Assembly: GCF_002138415.1 (NCBI RefSeq) | Contig: NZ_CP015612.1 | Location: forward strand, 2,768,001-2,832,000 | Length of the DNA stretch: 64,000 nt | Direction of reading: 5' to 3' | Origin: Stenotrophomonas maltophilia | GTDB lineage: Bacteria > Pseudomonadota > Gammaproteobacteria > Xanthomonadales > Xanthomonadaceae | In this document: positions 26,550-35,915 of the stretch, in pieces | How the letters are laid out: the number at the start of each line of letters is the position of its first letter | Numbering within the stretch: the stretch's first letter is position 1 | Program-made: the position numbers and the translations under genes | The notes under the pieces: generated by a model | Database searches by the model: none | What the model was told of the DNA's origin: nothing | Seen by the model: the letters and a program-made list of their open reading frames with translations, nothing else

Positions 26550-28994
26550 TCAGGCGACCTCATCGCGGCTGACTGCGGTTTTCCCCGAGCCTTTCCGATT
26601 CCTATAGAACTCTTCCAGCCACTGCTCCGGGCTGAGCTCGTCCACTGTCACGCGCGCACGTACTGCGGCCGTCTGCAACACCCGATGCATGATGTCGATA
26701 TTGTCGGTCGAGGCCGAAATCACTGAAAGAATGTCGTCCATGCCACGCAGGTTGAGCTGGCAGACACTGGAAGCATGGCCCTGCTTCACCAGGAAGCAGC
26801 GCGAGCGCTCGTCCAGTGCGGTCACCACCCTGAACTCGGCCTCGGTCAGCTTCAGGCCATCCATGTAGTCGCTCTTGCTGGCATTCGGGTTCGGCAGCAG
26901 GATCAGCGTAGCGGTCTGCTCGATCAGGGCGGCAGAGATATCGCTCTTCAGCGCATCCTCCGGACTCTGCGTAGCGAAGATGCCCAGACCATTCTGCTTA
27001 CGGATGGTCTTCTGCTTGTTCTTCGCGAACTCCTTCAGGCCACCCTCGCCGTCCAGGATCTTCCAGAACTCGTCCATCACATAGATCAGCGGACGACCAT
27101 CGATCAGCGACTCGAGGCGATGCAGCAGGTAATTGATGACCGGCACGCGCACTTCGGGGTTGTCAATGATGTCGGTGTAGTCGAAGCCGATGATGTTGGC
27201 CTTGCTCAGGTCAACGGTATCCACCGGATTGTCAAACACCCAACCCAGCGAATTACCGGAGGTCCAACGACGCATGCGCGCATAGAGGCCGTCGTCGCCC
27301 ATGTTGGGCAGGCTCTTCTGGAAGTTGGTCATGCTGCGCAGGTGCATCGGCGTATCCAGCATGCTCTCCACCGCGCGGTAGATATCCTCTTCCTCGCGCG
27401 CGCTGTACTCGCGCTTGCCAGCCAGCACCTTGATCAGATCGGCCAGGAACTGCACGTTGGCTTCGTTGTTTTCGCACTGGAACGGGTTGAAACCGGTGGG
27501 CGCGCCGTTCTCCAGGGCCAGATAATTGCCGCCGCAGGCACGCACGAAGATCTCCGCACCGCGATCCTTGTCGAAAAAGAAGATCGTCGGCGACGGCTCG
27601 TACTTCTGCACCTGACTGAGCAGGAAGTTGATCAGCGCGGTCTTACCGGTACCGGACTTGCCGATCACCATGGTGTTGGCGATCGCCTTCTCACCGAGTG
27701 AATTCTCGGATGGATGGGTAGCGTGGAAATTGAAATAGTACGGCTGACCGTTGGTGGTCTGCAGCGTGGTCACGCAATCGCCCCACGGGTTGTTGTGCTG
27801 CTTGCCGGTGGCGAAGTTGTGCAGCGGCGAAAGGCCCAGGAAATTCAGCGAGCTGACATTGGCCAAACGCGTACGGTAGCGCCAGTTGCCCGGCAGCTGC
27901 GAGTAGAAGGACGAGGTGACCGCGAGGTCTTCCTTGGTCGACACGAATCCAGCATTGGACAGTTCGGCGCGGGTCGAGGCCACGTTCTGCGAAAGCTTTG
28001 CCTGGCTATCGCCGTAGACCGCCATGATGAAGTGGTACTCACCCAGCACGAAATTGCCGGATGACAGCTGATCCATCGCCTGATCGAGCTCCACGATCTG
28101 GCTGACGGCCTTGTCGCCAGACGAGATCATCATGCCCTTGGTCCGGTCGAGCACCTTCAGCGCGTCCTGGCGCCCCATCGGGCTGAAGGAATGGGTGATG
28201 ACGTACTCATAGTCCAGGTACTTCAGACCGTTCAGAATGCCCGGGTAGGTACCCTCGGCATACTCCTTGATGTTCAAGATGGCGCCGAAGTGGTTGGCGC
28301 CATTTGGGGTATTGATGACGAAGTCCCCGGTCTTGGCCGAGAACATGTGCCGGCTGACCGGCAGGTAGTCCTTGATCGGCGCGGGCAACACCGGCACCGG
28401 CTCGTCGATGCGGTTGATCAGATAGCCGAACAACTCCAGCGTCTCGGAGAACACGACCCCATTCTTCGCTTCGTACATGCCCAAACGGTACGGCGCATAA
28501 TCACGGATGACGGCCTCGACGTTGCCCGCAAGCTCCATCAGCTTCTCAACCGCCTGCTCCTGCTCGGCGCGCAGCTTATCGACGTTCGCCGACTTCTCGA
28601 CAAAGCGCTTACCCGCCACCACCGGGCGGTAGATCATGGTCAGGTACAACTCGTTCTGCATGATGCGCTGCGAGGACAGCATGCCCATGTACTGGTCGGA
28701 CACGTCCTGGTTGAAGCGCTGCTTGAAGCTGCTCTTCCCTTTCAGCGTGCGACGACGACGGATGTCGTGCACCCAGAAAGCAACGTTGACGAAGTCGGGC
28801 GCACGCAGCGTCTGCAGCAGGCGGTTGAAGGTGTTGTGACGATGCTCGAGCTCCCACTCCTCGCGGCCGACGAACGGCAGCCCTTCCAGGTGCCAGGTCA
28901 GCAGATAGTCGCCGCCCGTGGTCTTGACCACGTTCGGAGCAACATGTGACGACAACGGGATGAACTCACTGATGGAGGTGTCAGGGCTGAACAT
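26550..28994 (-). CDS. virB4: T4SS ATPase VirB4
   Basis: 814 residues. The N-terminal CagE/TrbE domain (IPLSSHVAPNVVKTTGGDYL, EWELEHRHNTFNRLLQTLR) precedes the ATPase domain with Walker A VIGKSGTGKTALINFLL and Walker B LIYVMDEFWKIL, and the conserved FATQSPEDALKS. It powers pilus assembly and substrate passage at the inner membrane. Located 33 bases before virB5 and 81 bases after virB3. Confidence 0.97.
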   Translation of the reverse strand: MFSPDTSISEFIPLSSHVAPNVVKTTGGDYLLTWHLEGLPFVGREEWELEHRHNTFNRLLQTLRAPDFVNVAFWVHDIRRRRTLKGKSSFKQRFNQDVSDQYMGMLSSQRIMQNELYLTMIYRPVVAGKRFVEKSANVDKLRAEQEQAVEKLMELAGNVEAVIRDYAPYRLGMYEAKNGVVFSETLELFGYLINRIDEPVPVLPAPIKDYLPVSRHMFSAKTGDFVINTPNGANHFGAILNIKEYAEGTYPGILNGLKYLDYEYVITHSFSPMGRQDALKVLDRTKGMMISSGDKAVSQIVELDQAMDQLSSGNFVLGEYHFIMAVYGDSQAKLSQNVASTRAELSNAGFVSTKEDLAVTSSFYSQLPGNWRYRTRLANVSSLNFLGLSPLHNFATGKQHNNPWGDCVTTLQTTNGQPYYFNFHATHPSENSLGEKAIANTMVIGKSGTGKTALINFLLSQVQKYEPSPTIFFFDKDRGAEIFVRACGGNYLALENGAPTGFNPFQCENNEANVQFLADLIKVLAGKREYSAREEEDIYRAVESMLDTPMHLRSMTNFQKSLPNMGDDGLYARMRRWTSGNSLGWVFDNPVDTVDLSKANIIGFDYTDIIDNPEVRVPVINYLLHRLESLIDGRPLIYVMDEFWKILDGEGGLKEFAKNKQKTIRKQNGLGIFATQSPEDALKSDISAALIEQTATLILLPNPNASKSDYMDGLKLTEAEFRVVTALDERSRCFLVKQGHASSVCQLNLRGMDDILSVISASTDNIDIMHRVLQTAAVRARVTVDELSPEQWLEEFYRNRKGSGKTAVSRDEVA

Positions 28995-29075
28995 ACGACT
29001 GCTTCCAAAGAGGTATTGCCAAGGAGTTTCAAAGGACCCGGCGGGCGCAAAGGCCCGCCAGGTCGGTTCCGGACC

Positions 29076-29384
29076 TCAATCCATTCGGGCCGGCTTGTCA
29101 CGGTAATGATTCGGGTTGAACACCCACATGCCATCGTGCTCGCGCACATTGCGTACCCGCAGCTTGAACATCAGGCGCAGGCCCATCAGCCGGAAGATCA
29201 TTTCGTCACGCTTGGCCATCTGCCGCATGATGAAAACCGCCACGGGAATGGTGAGCAGGAACCAGAAGTTCGTATACATGCTCAGCAGCAACAACCCACC
29301 CGCCACCAGGAAGAATGGCAGGTAGGGCACGCCCAGAAACATCGCCGGGCGCGTGCAGCCACGGAACAGGACGTTCTTATGCAC
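29076..29384 (-). CDS. virB3: T4SS protein VirB3
   Basis: 102 residues. Typical VirB3: N-terminal NVLFRGCTRPAMFLGVPYLP leading into two hydrophobic segments (FFLVAGGLLLLSMYTNFWFL and LLTIPVAVFIMRQM), then a basic C-terminal half with FNPNHYRDKP. An inner-membrane component that works with VirB4. Its start overlaps the virB2 stop by 8 bases, so translation is coupled. Confidence 0.93.
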   Translation of the reverse strand: MHKNVLFRGCTRPAMFLGVPYLPFFLVAGGLLLLSMYTNFWFLLTIPVAVFIMRQMAKRDEMIFRLMGLRLMFKLRVRNVREHDGMWVFNPNHYRDKPARMD

Positions 29385-29787
29385 TGTAGTACTGGATGGC
29401 GTTGTTGATCAGGTAGTAGGTGGTGCCGCTGCCGCCGCACTTGCCGTCGCTGCCGTCACCCAGCAGCATGCGGGCGATCTGGCCGGCGGCGCCGATCAGC
29501 ACACCACCAATCAGGATCGGCGCGACGTCGGCGATACGCTTGTGCGCGAACGCAATCTGGTAGCCGGCGAAGATCACCGCGATGGTGACAACTGCAATCG
29601 AGGCGATATTCAGCAGCCCCTTGATGTTGTTGAAGAAGCCGCAGACCTTGTCGTCGGTGCCGCCAAAGTCGGTCGAGCCTGTGGCGAATGCCTGCGGAGC
29701 AAACACTGCACCAACGAAGAGAGTGGCCATCAGCAGGGTCTTCAGCGTGCGCTGGGCCTGGACGAGGTCGAGATTGGATCGCTTCAT
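29377..29787 (-). CDS. virB2: T4SS major pilin VirB2
   Basis: 136 residues from the ATG at 29787. Long signal region (LKTLLMATLFVGAVFAPQAFA) followed by the mature pilin with two hydrophobic helices (LNIASIAVVTIAVIFAGYQI and VAPILIGGVLIGAAGQIARM) joined by a basic loop AFAHKRIAD, the TrbC/VirB2 architecture. An unusual C-terminal part, LLGDGSDGKCGGSGTTYYLI, extends beyond the typical pilin and contains a cysteine. Position between virB1 and virB3 confirms identity. Confidence 0.93.
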   Translation of the reverse strand: MKRSNLDLVQAQRTLKTLLMATLFVGAVFAPQAFATGSTDFGGTDDKVCGFFNNIKGLLNIASIAVVTIAVIFAGYQIAFAHKRIADVAPILIGGVLIGAAGQIARMLLGDGSDGKCGGSGTTYYLINNAIQYYSA

Positions 29788-29859
29788 GGATTGATTTCCT
29801 TGTTGATGGACTAACACAACTGAATGGCCTGGCGGTTGCCGGGCCGAACCACGACTTCG

Positions 29860-30843
29860 TCAGAACACGAAGGCCGCATCCCCTGCGGGAATCCGCTGCG
29901 CCGGTGGAGCCTGTACCGGCACGTTGTACGCATTGTCGCTACCGGCCACCGGCTGGTTGCGTTCATTCCAGGGCCGCAGCATCACTGGGCCCTCGCTGTT
30001 GGCGCCCGCAGCACCCGGCAACTGCTGCGGCATGGCCATCCCCTGCGGGTTGCCCTGCCGCGGCAGCTGCTGCGGCATGCCTGCGGGCTGCTGCTGCGGA
30101 TATGCGGCGCCTTGGGCCGGCTGCGCCTGCGGCTGCATCACCCGGTCCACCGAACCCAGCACTACCTTGGAAAGGGCCTGGTCAGCGATGTTCAGCAAGC
30201 TGCCACGTGCCATCGCGCCGGTGGAGGGATACACGACGTAGGCACGCGCCGGATCTTCAGACGGCACGTACACCGGATTGCTGGCCTGGGCAACGATCCG
30301 CGCCTGCGCCGGGGAGGCCAGCTGAGGATGGTGCTCGACTTTCACGCTGCGGCGCTCGCCGCGGCTGATCACATCGATCGGCGCAACGCCGTTGCTCGCG
30401 ACCTGCTGGCCGCGACGGATCGAGTCGTAGACCTTCTGCACATAGCCATGGCGGAAGCCGGTCTCGAAGTTGCCGGAGTAGTAGCAACTGAACGACTTGC
30501 CCCAGTCACCGCCAGAACGCTTGTAGCACTCGGCCAGGATGCGCGAGCCAGCCTGCAGGTTTGGACACTGCTGGAACGCCTTCTCATACGAGTCAAGCCC
30601 GTACTTACCCAGGTTGTAGCGGTTGACTTGAGCCAACCCGATGGAGAAGTTGTAGCCCTTCTCCTCCAGCATGCGCACCGTAGCCAACGCCTCGTCCAGC
30701 GCCTTGGGTTGTCGCGCCAGCGCGCCACCAACCACGCCGATGGCATAAGGGTTGCGCGACGATTCAACGTTGATGACGTGCTGCATCACGTCCATCGACA
30801 CCGCCATCTCCGGGCATGCCATCATTTCAAGTCCTGGCAGCAT
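29860..30843 (-). CDS. virB1: T4SS lytic transglycosylase VirB1
   Basis: 327 residues. The first 160 form the SLT-like transglycosylase with the catalytic Glu27 in VINVESSRNPYAIGVVGG, FSIGLAQVNRYN and the conserved CYYSGNFETG. It locally opens peptidoglycan for machine assembly. The C-terminal half is low-complexity, rich in Gln/Pro (QPAQGAAYPQQQPAGMPQQL), of unknown purpose. No clear signal peptide at this start. It begins three bases after the virB11 stop. Confidence 0.92.
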   Translation of the reverse strand: MLPGLEMMACPEMAVSMDVMQHVINVESSRNPYAIGVVGGALARQPKALDEALATVRMLEEKGYNFSIGLAQVNRYNLGKYGLDSYEKAFQQCPNLQAGSRILAECYKRSGGDWGKSFSCYYSGNFETGFRHGYVQKVYDSIRRGQQVASNGVAPIDVISRGERRSVKVEHHPQLASPAQARIVAQASNPVYVPSEDPARAYVVYPSTGAMARGSLLNIADQALSKVVLGSVDRVMQPQAQPAQGAAYPQQQPAGMPQQLPRQGNPQGMAMPQQLPGAAGANSEGPVMLRPWNERNQPVAGSDNAYNVPVQAPPAQRIPAGDAAFVF

Positions 30844-30846
30844 CCT

Positions 30847-31890
30847 TCAGCCCTCCTGCCCCTGGGCGCGCCCGGGATTGAAATCGATACCGGTGATGTA
30901 GCGCGAACCAGCGTGCGCCTTGATATGCACAACGATGTCGATGGTCATCATCAACAGTCGCTTGATCACGTTGAACTCCAGGCCCGAACCTTCGGCGGAG
31001 GCCTTCACCATCAATGCCAGCTGGTCCCAGGTCTGCTCCGGGCTACCGGCATGGCAACTCGTGATCGAGCCTGGATGGCCCGATGCGCAGTTGCGGATGA
31101 AGTAGAACGCCTCATCACCACGCAGCTCGGCGAGGATGATGCGCTCGGGCTTCATGCGCAGGCAGGCTTCCATGCAGCTCTTTGCGCTGACATTGCTGGT
31201 GCTCTGCCCACCCTTGGAGTACAGCAGGTGCACCACATTGGGTTGGGTCAGAAACAGCTCGCGCGCGTCCTCGATCGTGACCAGACGCTCGTTGTCCGGA
31301 ATATGATTGACCAGCGCCTTCATGAAGGTGGTCTTGCCGCTACCGGTCGCGCCGGACACCACGATGTTCTTGCGGTACATCACAGCACGCCGGAAGAACT
31401 CGGCGTACTCGCGCGAATGGCGCAACTCCAGCAGCTCGCGATCCTGCTCGCTGATGCTGCCATCGCTTTCCAGGATCTGGTTGAAGAAGCCATCTTCGTG
31501 ATACTGGCTGAGTGACTTGGTGTGCTTGGACGGCAGGCGGATGGTGATCGAAACCTTGCCGGCATCGCAGGCAGGCGGAATCACGAACTGCGCACGCTGC
31601 CCGGTCGGGAAGGTCAGCGAGACGACCGGATCAGCATCGGTGATGCGCTGGCCGGTATTACTCTCATTGACTACGGCCGTGCAGAACTGCCGGGCCCGCT
31701 CGAAGGTCAGGCCCGGCACATCCACTCGCTGCCACCCGGCCCGGGTTTCCAGGTACAGCTCGCCAGGACGGTTGATGCAGATTTCCGTCACCTCCGGCGA
31801 GGTCATGTACTCGGCAATACCCAGCACTTCGTACTGATAGCGCAGGAAATCGCTGGAGACGAGGGCGAGGGGTGACACTTCGGCGTCCAT
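30847..31890 (-). CDS. virB11: T4SS traffic ATPase VirB11
   Basis: 347 residues. N-terminal domain (FLRYQYEVLGIAEYMTSPEV, INRPGELYLETRAGW), then the RecA-like ATPase with Walker A VSGATGSGKTTFMKAL, Asp box LVTIEDARELFL, Walker B-like RIILAELRGDEAFYFIRNC and the His box SCHAGSPEQTWDQL. A hexameric ATPase that, with VirB4 and VirD4, energises secretion. Confidence 0.97.
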   Translation of the reverse strand: MDAEVSPLALVSSDFLRYQYEVLGIAEYMTSPEVTEICINRPGELYLETRAGWQRVDVPGLTFERARQFCTAVVNESNTGQRITDADPVVSLTFPTGQRAQFVIPPACDAGKVSITIRLPSKHTKSLSQYHEDGFFNQILESDGSISEQDRELLELRHSREYAEFFRRAVMYRKNIVVSGATGSGKTTFMKALVNHIPDNERLVTIEDARELFLTQPNVVHLLYSKGGQSTSNVSAKSCMEACLRMKPERIILAELRGDEAFYFIRNCASGHPGSITSCHAGSPEQTWDQLALMVKASAEGSGLEFNVIKRLLMMTIDIVVHIKAHAGSRYITGIDFNPGRAQGQEG

Positions 31891-31903
31891 GATCGTTCGT
31901 TGT

Positions 31904-33154
31904 TTACCGGCGGGGGTGCAGCACGTTGGTGAAATCGACGTCCTTGGCGACGTAGACGTTCACGATCGTGCCCTGGTTGATGGTGACGGTCGGCGGCCTG
32001 CGTTCGCTCATTGCCTCATTGGCCAGGCGCTCCATGGTGCGGGCGGTCGCGCTTTCATAGGGCGAGCGCACGGCGAAACCGTTGCTGGAGACGGTGGTCG
32101 ATTCCGGACCGTGTTCGGCGGCGGCGTACTTGAACGCGTCAGCAATCAGGCTGATCATCAGCGCCGATGCGATACGACTGCCCCAGTGCGCACTGTACTG
32201 ACCCGGGTGGCCCGCGCCACCGAGACCATCGGTACCTGGGCTGGACATGGCAACGTCGATGCCATTCGGCGTGGTGATGCGGTCCCAGATCACTTCCACG
32301 CGCTTTCCGGTCGGGCCGCCACCGTAAGCACCGTAGATCTTGGAACCCTTCGGCAACAGCAGATTGCGGCCATTGATCGAGTACACCGGCTCGGTCACCA
32401 GGCACGAGGTATAGCCCGCGATGTCAGTGATGATGCGCGTTTCCAGCACGCAGCGCAGATACGTGCCGCGTACCAGCAGTGCATCTGGACTGCGGATGAA
32501 ACTGGCACTGGATACATCATCGACATCGGGGCCGCGGCGCGTACGCGTCGGCTCAGGCGCTTTCTCACCGTTGGCCATCTGGGCCAACATGGCCTTGGTG
32601 TAGTCATCCAGTGGCGGCTGTCCAGGCGTGCCGGACTGGCCATCTCCATTGCCGACCATGCCCGCGTTGCCGCCCATGCGACGTTCGGCCAACGTTGGCC
32701 CGCGCGGACCCGCGTCATGGTCCATCGACAGCGACGACCGTGCGGGCATCGGCTCCGGTGGTGGCAGCATTGGAATCGGCGCAGGTTGGGCGACCGGCGG
32801 TGCCGGCTCGGGCGTGGAAACGTTGGGAAGCTCGGGAGTGCTGGATCGCGCCACTTCCGGCGCAGTGGAAGCAGCCTCCTTGTCATCCTGGCCCTTTCGG
32901 AACAGCAGGAAGCCCATGGCCACCAGCAGCACCACGATGCCGCCGAGGAACAGAAGCGCCTTGCGATTCAACCGCTGCTCTTCTGCCGAGCGCAGCTGTG
33001 GCGCGGCCGCATCGAGGTCCGGCGCAGGCTCGGCCTGGGACGTGCCGAAGTATGGATTCGACTGCGCGTCCGAGGCGCCCTGTGCACCGTACGGGCTCTG
33101 GCTCTCGTCGCGTCCGCTGTTCGGGTCGTTTCCGGGAGTGTTCTGCTGGCTCAT
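31904..33154 (-). CDS. virB10: T4SS core complex protein VirB10
   Basis: 416 residues. A cytoplasmic N-terminus (to about residue 65), a transmembrane helix (ALLFLGGIVVLLVAMGFLLF), a Pro-rich periplasmic linker (about 100-150) and the C-terminal VirB10/TrbI beta-barrel domain with LVRGTYLRCVLETRIITDIA, LLPKGSKIYGAYGGG and VEVIWDRITTPNGIDVAMSS. It spans both membranes and forms the outer-membrane channel with VirB7 and VirB9. Overlaps the virB9 stop by four bases. Confidence 0.96.
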   Translation of the reverse strand: MSQQNTPGNDPNSGRDESQSPYGAQGASDAQSNPYFGTSQAEPAPDLDAAAPQLRSAEEQRLNRKALLFLGGIVVLLVAMGFLLFRKGQDDKEAASTAPEVARSSTPELPNVSTPEPAPPVAQPAPIPMLPPPEPMPARSSLSMDHDAGPRGPTLAERRMGGNAGMVGNGDGQSGTPGQPPLDDYTKAMLAQMANGEKAPEPTRTRRGPDVDDVSSASFIRSPDALLVRGTYLRCVLETRIITDIAGYTSCLVTEPVYSINGRNLLLPKGSKIYGAYGGGPTGKRVEVIWDRITTPNGIDVAMSSPGTDGLGGAGHPGQYSAHWGSRIASALMISLIADAFKYAAAEHGPESTTVSSNGFAVRSPYESATARTMERLANEAMSERRPPTVTINQGTIVNVYVAKDVDFTNVLHPRR

Positions 33155-33930
33155 TTCTTCACGTTCCTTCGCAGGCCGACGACGAAGTCGCCGTGGCGGA
33201 TGACCAGGTACGGGTAGGTCCCGTGCACGATCAGCGTATTGCCTTCAACCGTGGTGTTGACTACGAAGTCTTCACCGTATTCCGTTTCCCGGCCGAACAC
33301 GGCCGGGAAGATGCCGGTCTTGTATTCCGGCGAGTTCGGCAGTTTCAGATAGGTGAAGCGGCCATCGTCGTAGGCGTTGACCGGGATCAACCACCCCATC
33401 TTTTTCGCCTTGCTGGTCGAATAGGAGTAGTTGAAGTTGTATTGGCGGTCCTTGGCCAACTCCGAGCTCAACAGCGGCTGCGCCTCTTCTTCCACCGCTT
33501 CCTGGGCGACACCGAACACGGTGTCGTTCGGGTAGGTGAAGGCGATCTTGTATTGCACGCCTGCACGACGCGCCTGTTCCAGCTGGCGCCAGTCAGTGGC
33601 CACTACCTTCAGCTCAAAGATGTAGGAATGGGTCTCGGTACGCACCATCATGTTGGTGTCGACGTCGACGTTCTTCGGCTTGAGATAGAACACATTCTCG
33701 CGACGGGTCAGTTCCCAGCCGCTGCTGAAACCGGTGCTGTAGTCGAGGATCTTCTCGTTCGGGCTCAACTCGATCTGGGTGGTCAGACCCAGTCCGGTGC
33801 GAACCGGATAGATGCGGTCCTTCTCGTACTCGTAGTGGTCCACCGCCTGCGCCATCGCTGCTGCTGAAAACAACAGCGACAACATCGACAGCAGCGCCAG
33901 CGCGCTTCCCCTGATATTTCGACTACTCAT
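33151..33930 (-). CDS. virB9: T4SS core complex protein VirB9
   Basis: 259 residues. Signal peptide SALALLSMLSLLFSAAAMAQ, N-terminal domain with YEKDRIYPVRTGLGLTTQIE and the family motif ELTRRENVFYLKPKNVDVDT, and a C-terminal domain (NYSYSTSKAKKMGWLIPVNA, FTYLKLPNSPE, HGTYPYLVIRHGDFVVGLRR) that binds VirB7. Overlaps virB8 by four bases (ATGA) and virB10 by four bases, a tightly coupled assembly cassette. Confidence 0.96.
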   Translation of the reverse strand: MSSRNIRGSALALLSMLSLLFSAAAMAQAVDHYEYEKDRIYPVRTGLGLTTQIELSPNEKILDYSTGFSSGWELTRRENVFYLKPKNVDVDTNMMVRTETHSYIFELKVVATDWRQLEQARRAGVQYKIAFTYPNDTVFGVAQEAVEEEAQPLLSSELAKDRQYNFNYSYSTSKAKKMGWLIPVNAYDDGRFTYLKLPNSPEYKTGIFPAVFGRETEYGEDFVVNTTVEGNTLIVHGTYPYLVIRHGDFVVGLRRNVKK

Positions 33931-34952
33931 CGGTTGCTTGCTCCATCAGCAGTTCCGGTGGAATTATTCTGCGCCGGCCTCATTGCCGGCTGTCCGGGCA
34001 TGGTTTGCCCCGGTACTACCTGCCCCTGCACCGGCTGACCCGGCATTGGTTGGCCCGGCATCTGGCCATTGGCCGGAGCCGCAATCGGCTGGCCCGTGGC
34101 CGGATCGATCATCGTGGCTGCGGCGGGGTTGTTCGGATCGTAGACACCCTGCGCCTGCTGCGCGGCCTGTGCAGCCTGCTGCGCCTGCGCCTGCATGGCG
34201 CCGTCATCCGGCACCGGGACGCCACGGGAATAGTCGTTGTCGACGCGGTACTCGGTGACCTGGAAGGCCAGTGGATTAAGGATGCGATCCTGCTCGGACA
34301 GCGCGAGGTTCTGCTTGTACTCGAAGCGCATCGTCACCAGCTGGTTGTCCAGATAACTGGACGCACCCGAGCGCTTGTCCAGCAAACTGCGCTGGATGCG
34401 CACCGATGCGCCGCGGAAACTGCCATTCGACTCGGCGCCTAGTGGGGTGATACTGAGGATCTTGACCCGGATGGCACGCTCGCGGCCGTACATCACGAAC
34501 GGATTCTGCGGGTTGTTGCCGGCGTAGCGCTGCCGCATCGATTGCGCTACCGGACTGCTGGACATCACAAATACCAGTTCCCAATCGCGCAGGCCCATCA
34601 CCGCCGAGTCATAGGATTCGCGCGCCAGTACGTACTGGGCCACGTTGCTGCGGTTGATGGCTTCACTGGAGGTGATCGTCTCGCCCTGGAAGGTCCCGCG
34701 CAGGCGCGCCACCGTAGCGGTACCCGTATACGCATCGGCCATCACCAGGAACGGCACCTTCTCCTTCAGCGGCAACATGTAGTAATAGCCACCCGCCAGT
34801 GCGAGCGACATCAGCAATGAGCCGGTGGCCACCCACCACGCACGTCGCTCGCTGCGACGCGCCATGTCGGCCACGGTGATCTCGTAGCTGACCGCCTTGG
34901 CGACCGACTGCTCGACCTTGGGACTATTGCCGGGATCCTTCTTGCGGAACAT
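33927..34952 (-). CDS. virB8: T4SS protein VirB8 with long Gln/Pro-rich tail
   Basis: 341 residues against roughly 230-240 for most VirB8 proteins. N-terminal cytoplasmic part, a transmembrane helix (WVATGSLLMSLALAGGYYYM), then the NTF2-like periplasmic domain (ESYDSAVMGLRDWELVFVMS, IRVKILSITPL, VTMRFEYKQNLALSE). The extra C-terminal 90 residues are low-complexity (AQAQQAAQAAQQAQGVYDPN, then repeated GQxxPGQ units). I recall X. citri VirB8 also having a C-terminal extension of this kind, so it may be a feature of X-T4SSs. Confidence 0.94.
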   Translation of the reverse strand: MFRKKDPGNSPKVEQSVAKAVSYEITVADMARRSERRAWWVATGSLLMSLALAGGYYYMLPLKEKVPFLVMADAYTGTATVARLRGTFQGETITSSEAINRSNVAQYVLARESYDSAVMGLRDWELVFVMSSSPVAQSMRQRYAGNNPQNPFVMYGRERAIRVKILSITPLGAESNGSFRGASVRIQRSLLDKRSGASSYLDNQLVTMRFEYKQNLALSEQDRILNPLAFQVTEYRVDNDYSRGVPVPDDGAMQAQAQQAAQAAQQAQGVYDPNNPAAATMIDPATGQPIAAPANGQMPGQPMPGQPVQGQVVPGQTMPGQPAMRPAQNNSTGTADGASNR

Positions 34953-35041
34953 GGATTCTTCCGTACTGCTGAAACATCAATGGGCATGGAGCCCCTGCGA
35001 CAGGCGCGGGGAGCGGCACGTTCGATGATTTCGAGGTGGAC

Positions 35042-35488
35042 TCAGGTGCCGCTGTTGGAATCAGCGCTCTGCGCCGACGCGGTGGGCGTCGAGCCAGCGC
35101 TCTGCACAACGATCTGGTTGCCTACGATGGAGACGGAGATGCCCTGTGCCGCATAGGCCGCCGTGAGATCGATCACGGCCTGCTGTGCGTTGGTGGTGTC
35201 GATACTCGAGACCGCGCCGTACAGGGTGAAGTCCGAGCTCAGGCGGTAATCCAGCGTGCGTCCGGAATCCTTGGCCCAGCGCTCGAGCATGGCTTTGAGC
35301 GTGCCATCCATCGGCGAGGCCTGGTAGACGTAGCTGGAGTACAGCGGGATTTCGGTCGTTGCCGCCGCAAAGCGGTTGACCGGCTTCCAGCGGCCGCCGA
35401 AATCGGGAGCGGACTTGGTGGCACAACCTGCCACCATCAGCGCCGCAGCTGCGGCGATGGAGATTTTCGCGATAAACGCCTGATTCAT
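35042..35488 (-). CDS. virB7: T4SS lipoprotein VirB7 with C-terminal N0 domain
   Basis: 148 residues from the ATG at 35488. Signal peptide with lipobox VAGC, then a linker containing TTEIPLYSSYVY, matching the [T/S]EIPL VirB9-binding motif described for X. citri, and then a folded domain (LKAMLERWAKDSGRTLDYRL, AQQAVIDLTAAYAAQGISVS) like the N0 domain of secretin-type proteins. Classical VirB7 is only 40-60 residues; the extra N0 domain is a hallmark of X-T4SS machines. First gene of the virB7-virB11 run. Confidence 0.93.
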   Translation of the reverse strand: MNQAFIAKISIAAAAALMVAGCATKSAPDFGGRWKPVNRFAAATTEIPLYSSYVYQASPMDGTLKAMLERWAKDSGRTLDYRLSSDFTLYGAVSSIDTTNAQQAVIDLTAAYAAQGISVSIVGNQIVVQSAGSTPTASAQSADSNSGT

Positions 35489-35915
35489 ACGGGCTTCACT
35501 TTGACGTACGAAAAAGCAGTCCCGAGCGTTGGCTCCCTGGTCGTCCGGCGCTGCATGGCGCACGCCGGAATCGGGGAGACGCGCTGGCATGCAGCACACC
35601 TGCCCCGGCTCCCCTGCAGCCCGAGAGCTGCCAACCAGGTCGCGGGGCCGCCAGACACTTCCGACGACACACCCGCACACCCTCACCAACGTCGAAACCA
35701 TCCTTGTTTCCATGGCACAAACTCCTGGCCACCCTGCGTTACAACTTTTGCCATCCAGCACACACTTCTGGATGACGAACACAGAGTTACACAACCACGC
35801 GTCAATTCCATGTCAGACAAGTCTGAAAATCTATGAACGGATGCCGAATTTTTGACTCAGCTCACGGTTTCACGTCAATGAATATGAATCTACGTCACAA
35901 ATTTAGCGACGTGAA
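35489..35915 (-). promoter_or_regulatory. virD4-virB7 intergenic region, presumed virB promoter
   Basis: 427 bases between the virD4 stop and the virB7 start, lower in GC than neighbouring genes (especially 35750-35915). TCAGAC-AA-GTCTGA (35813-35826) is a perfect 6-bp inverted repeat. TTCACGTC (35869-35876) and GACGTGAA (35908-35915) form a second, widely spaced inverted pair, with TACGTCAC between them, so an ACGTC core occurs repeatedly. These are candidate operator sites for the virB7-virB6 transcript. No clear single -35/-10 pair could be chosen. Confidence 0.5.
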
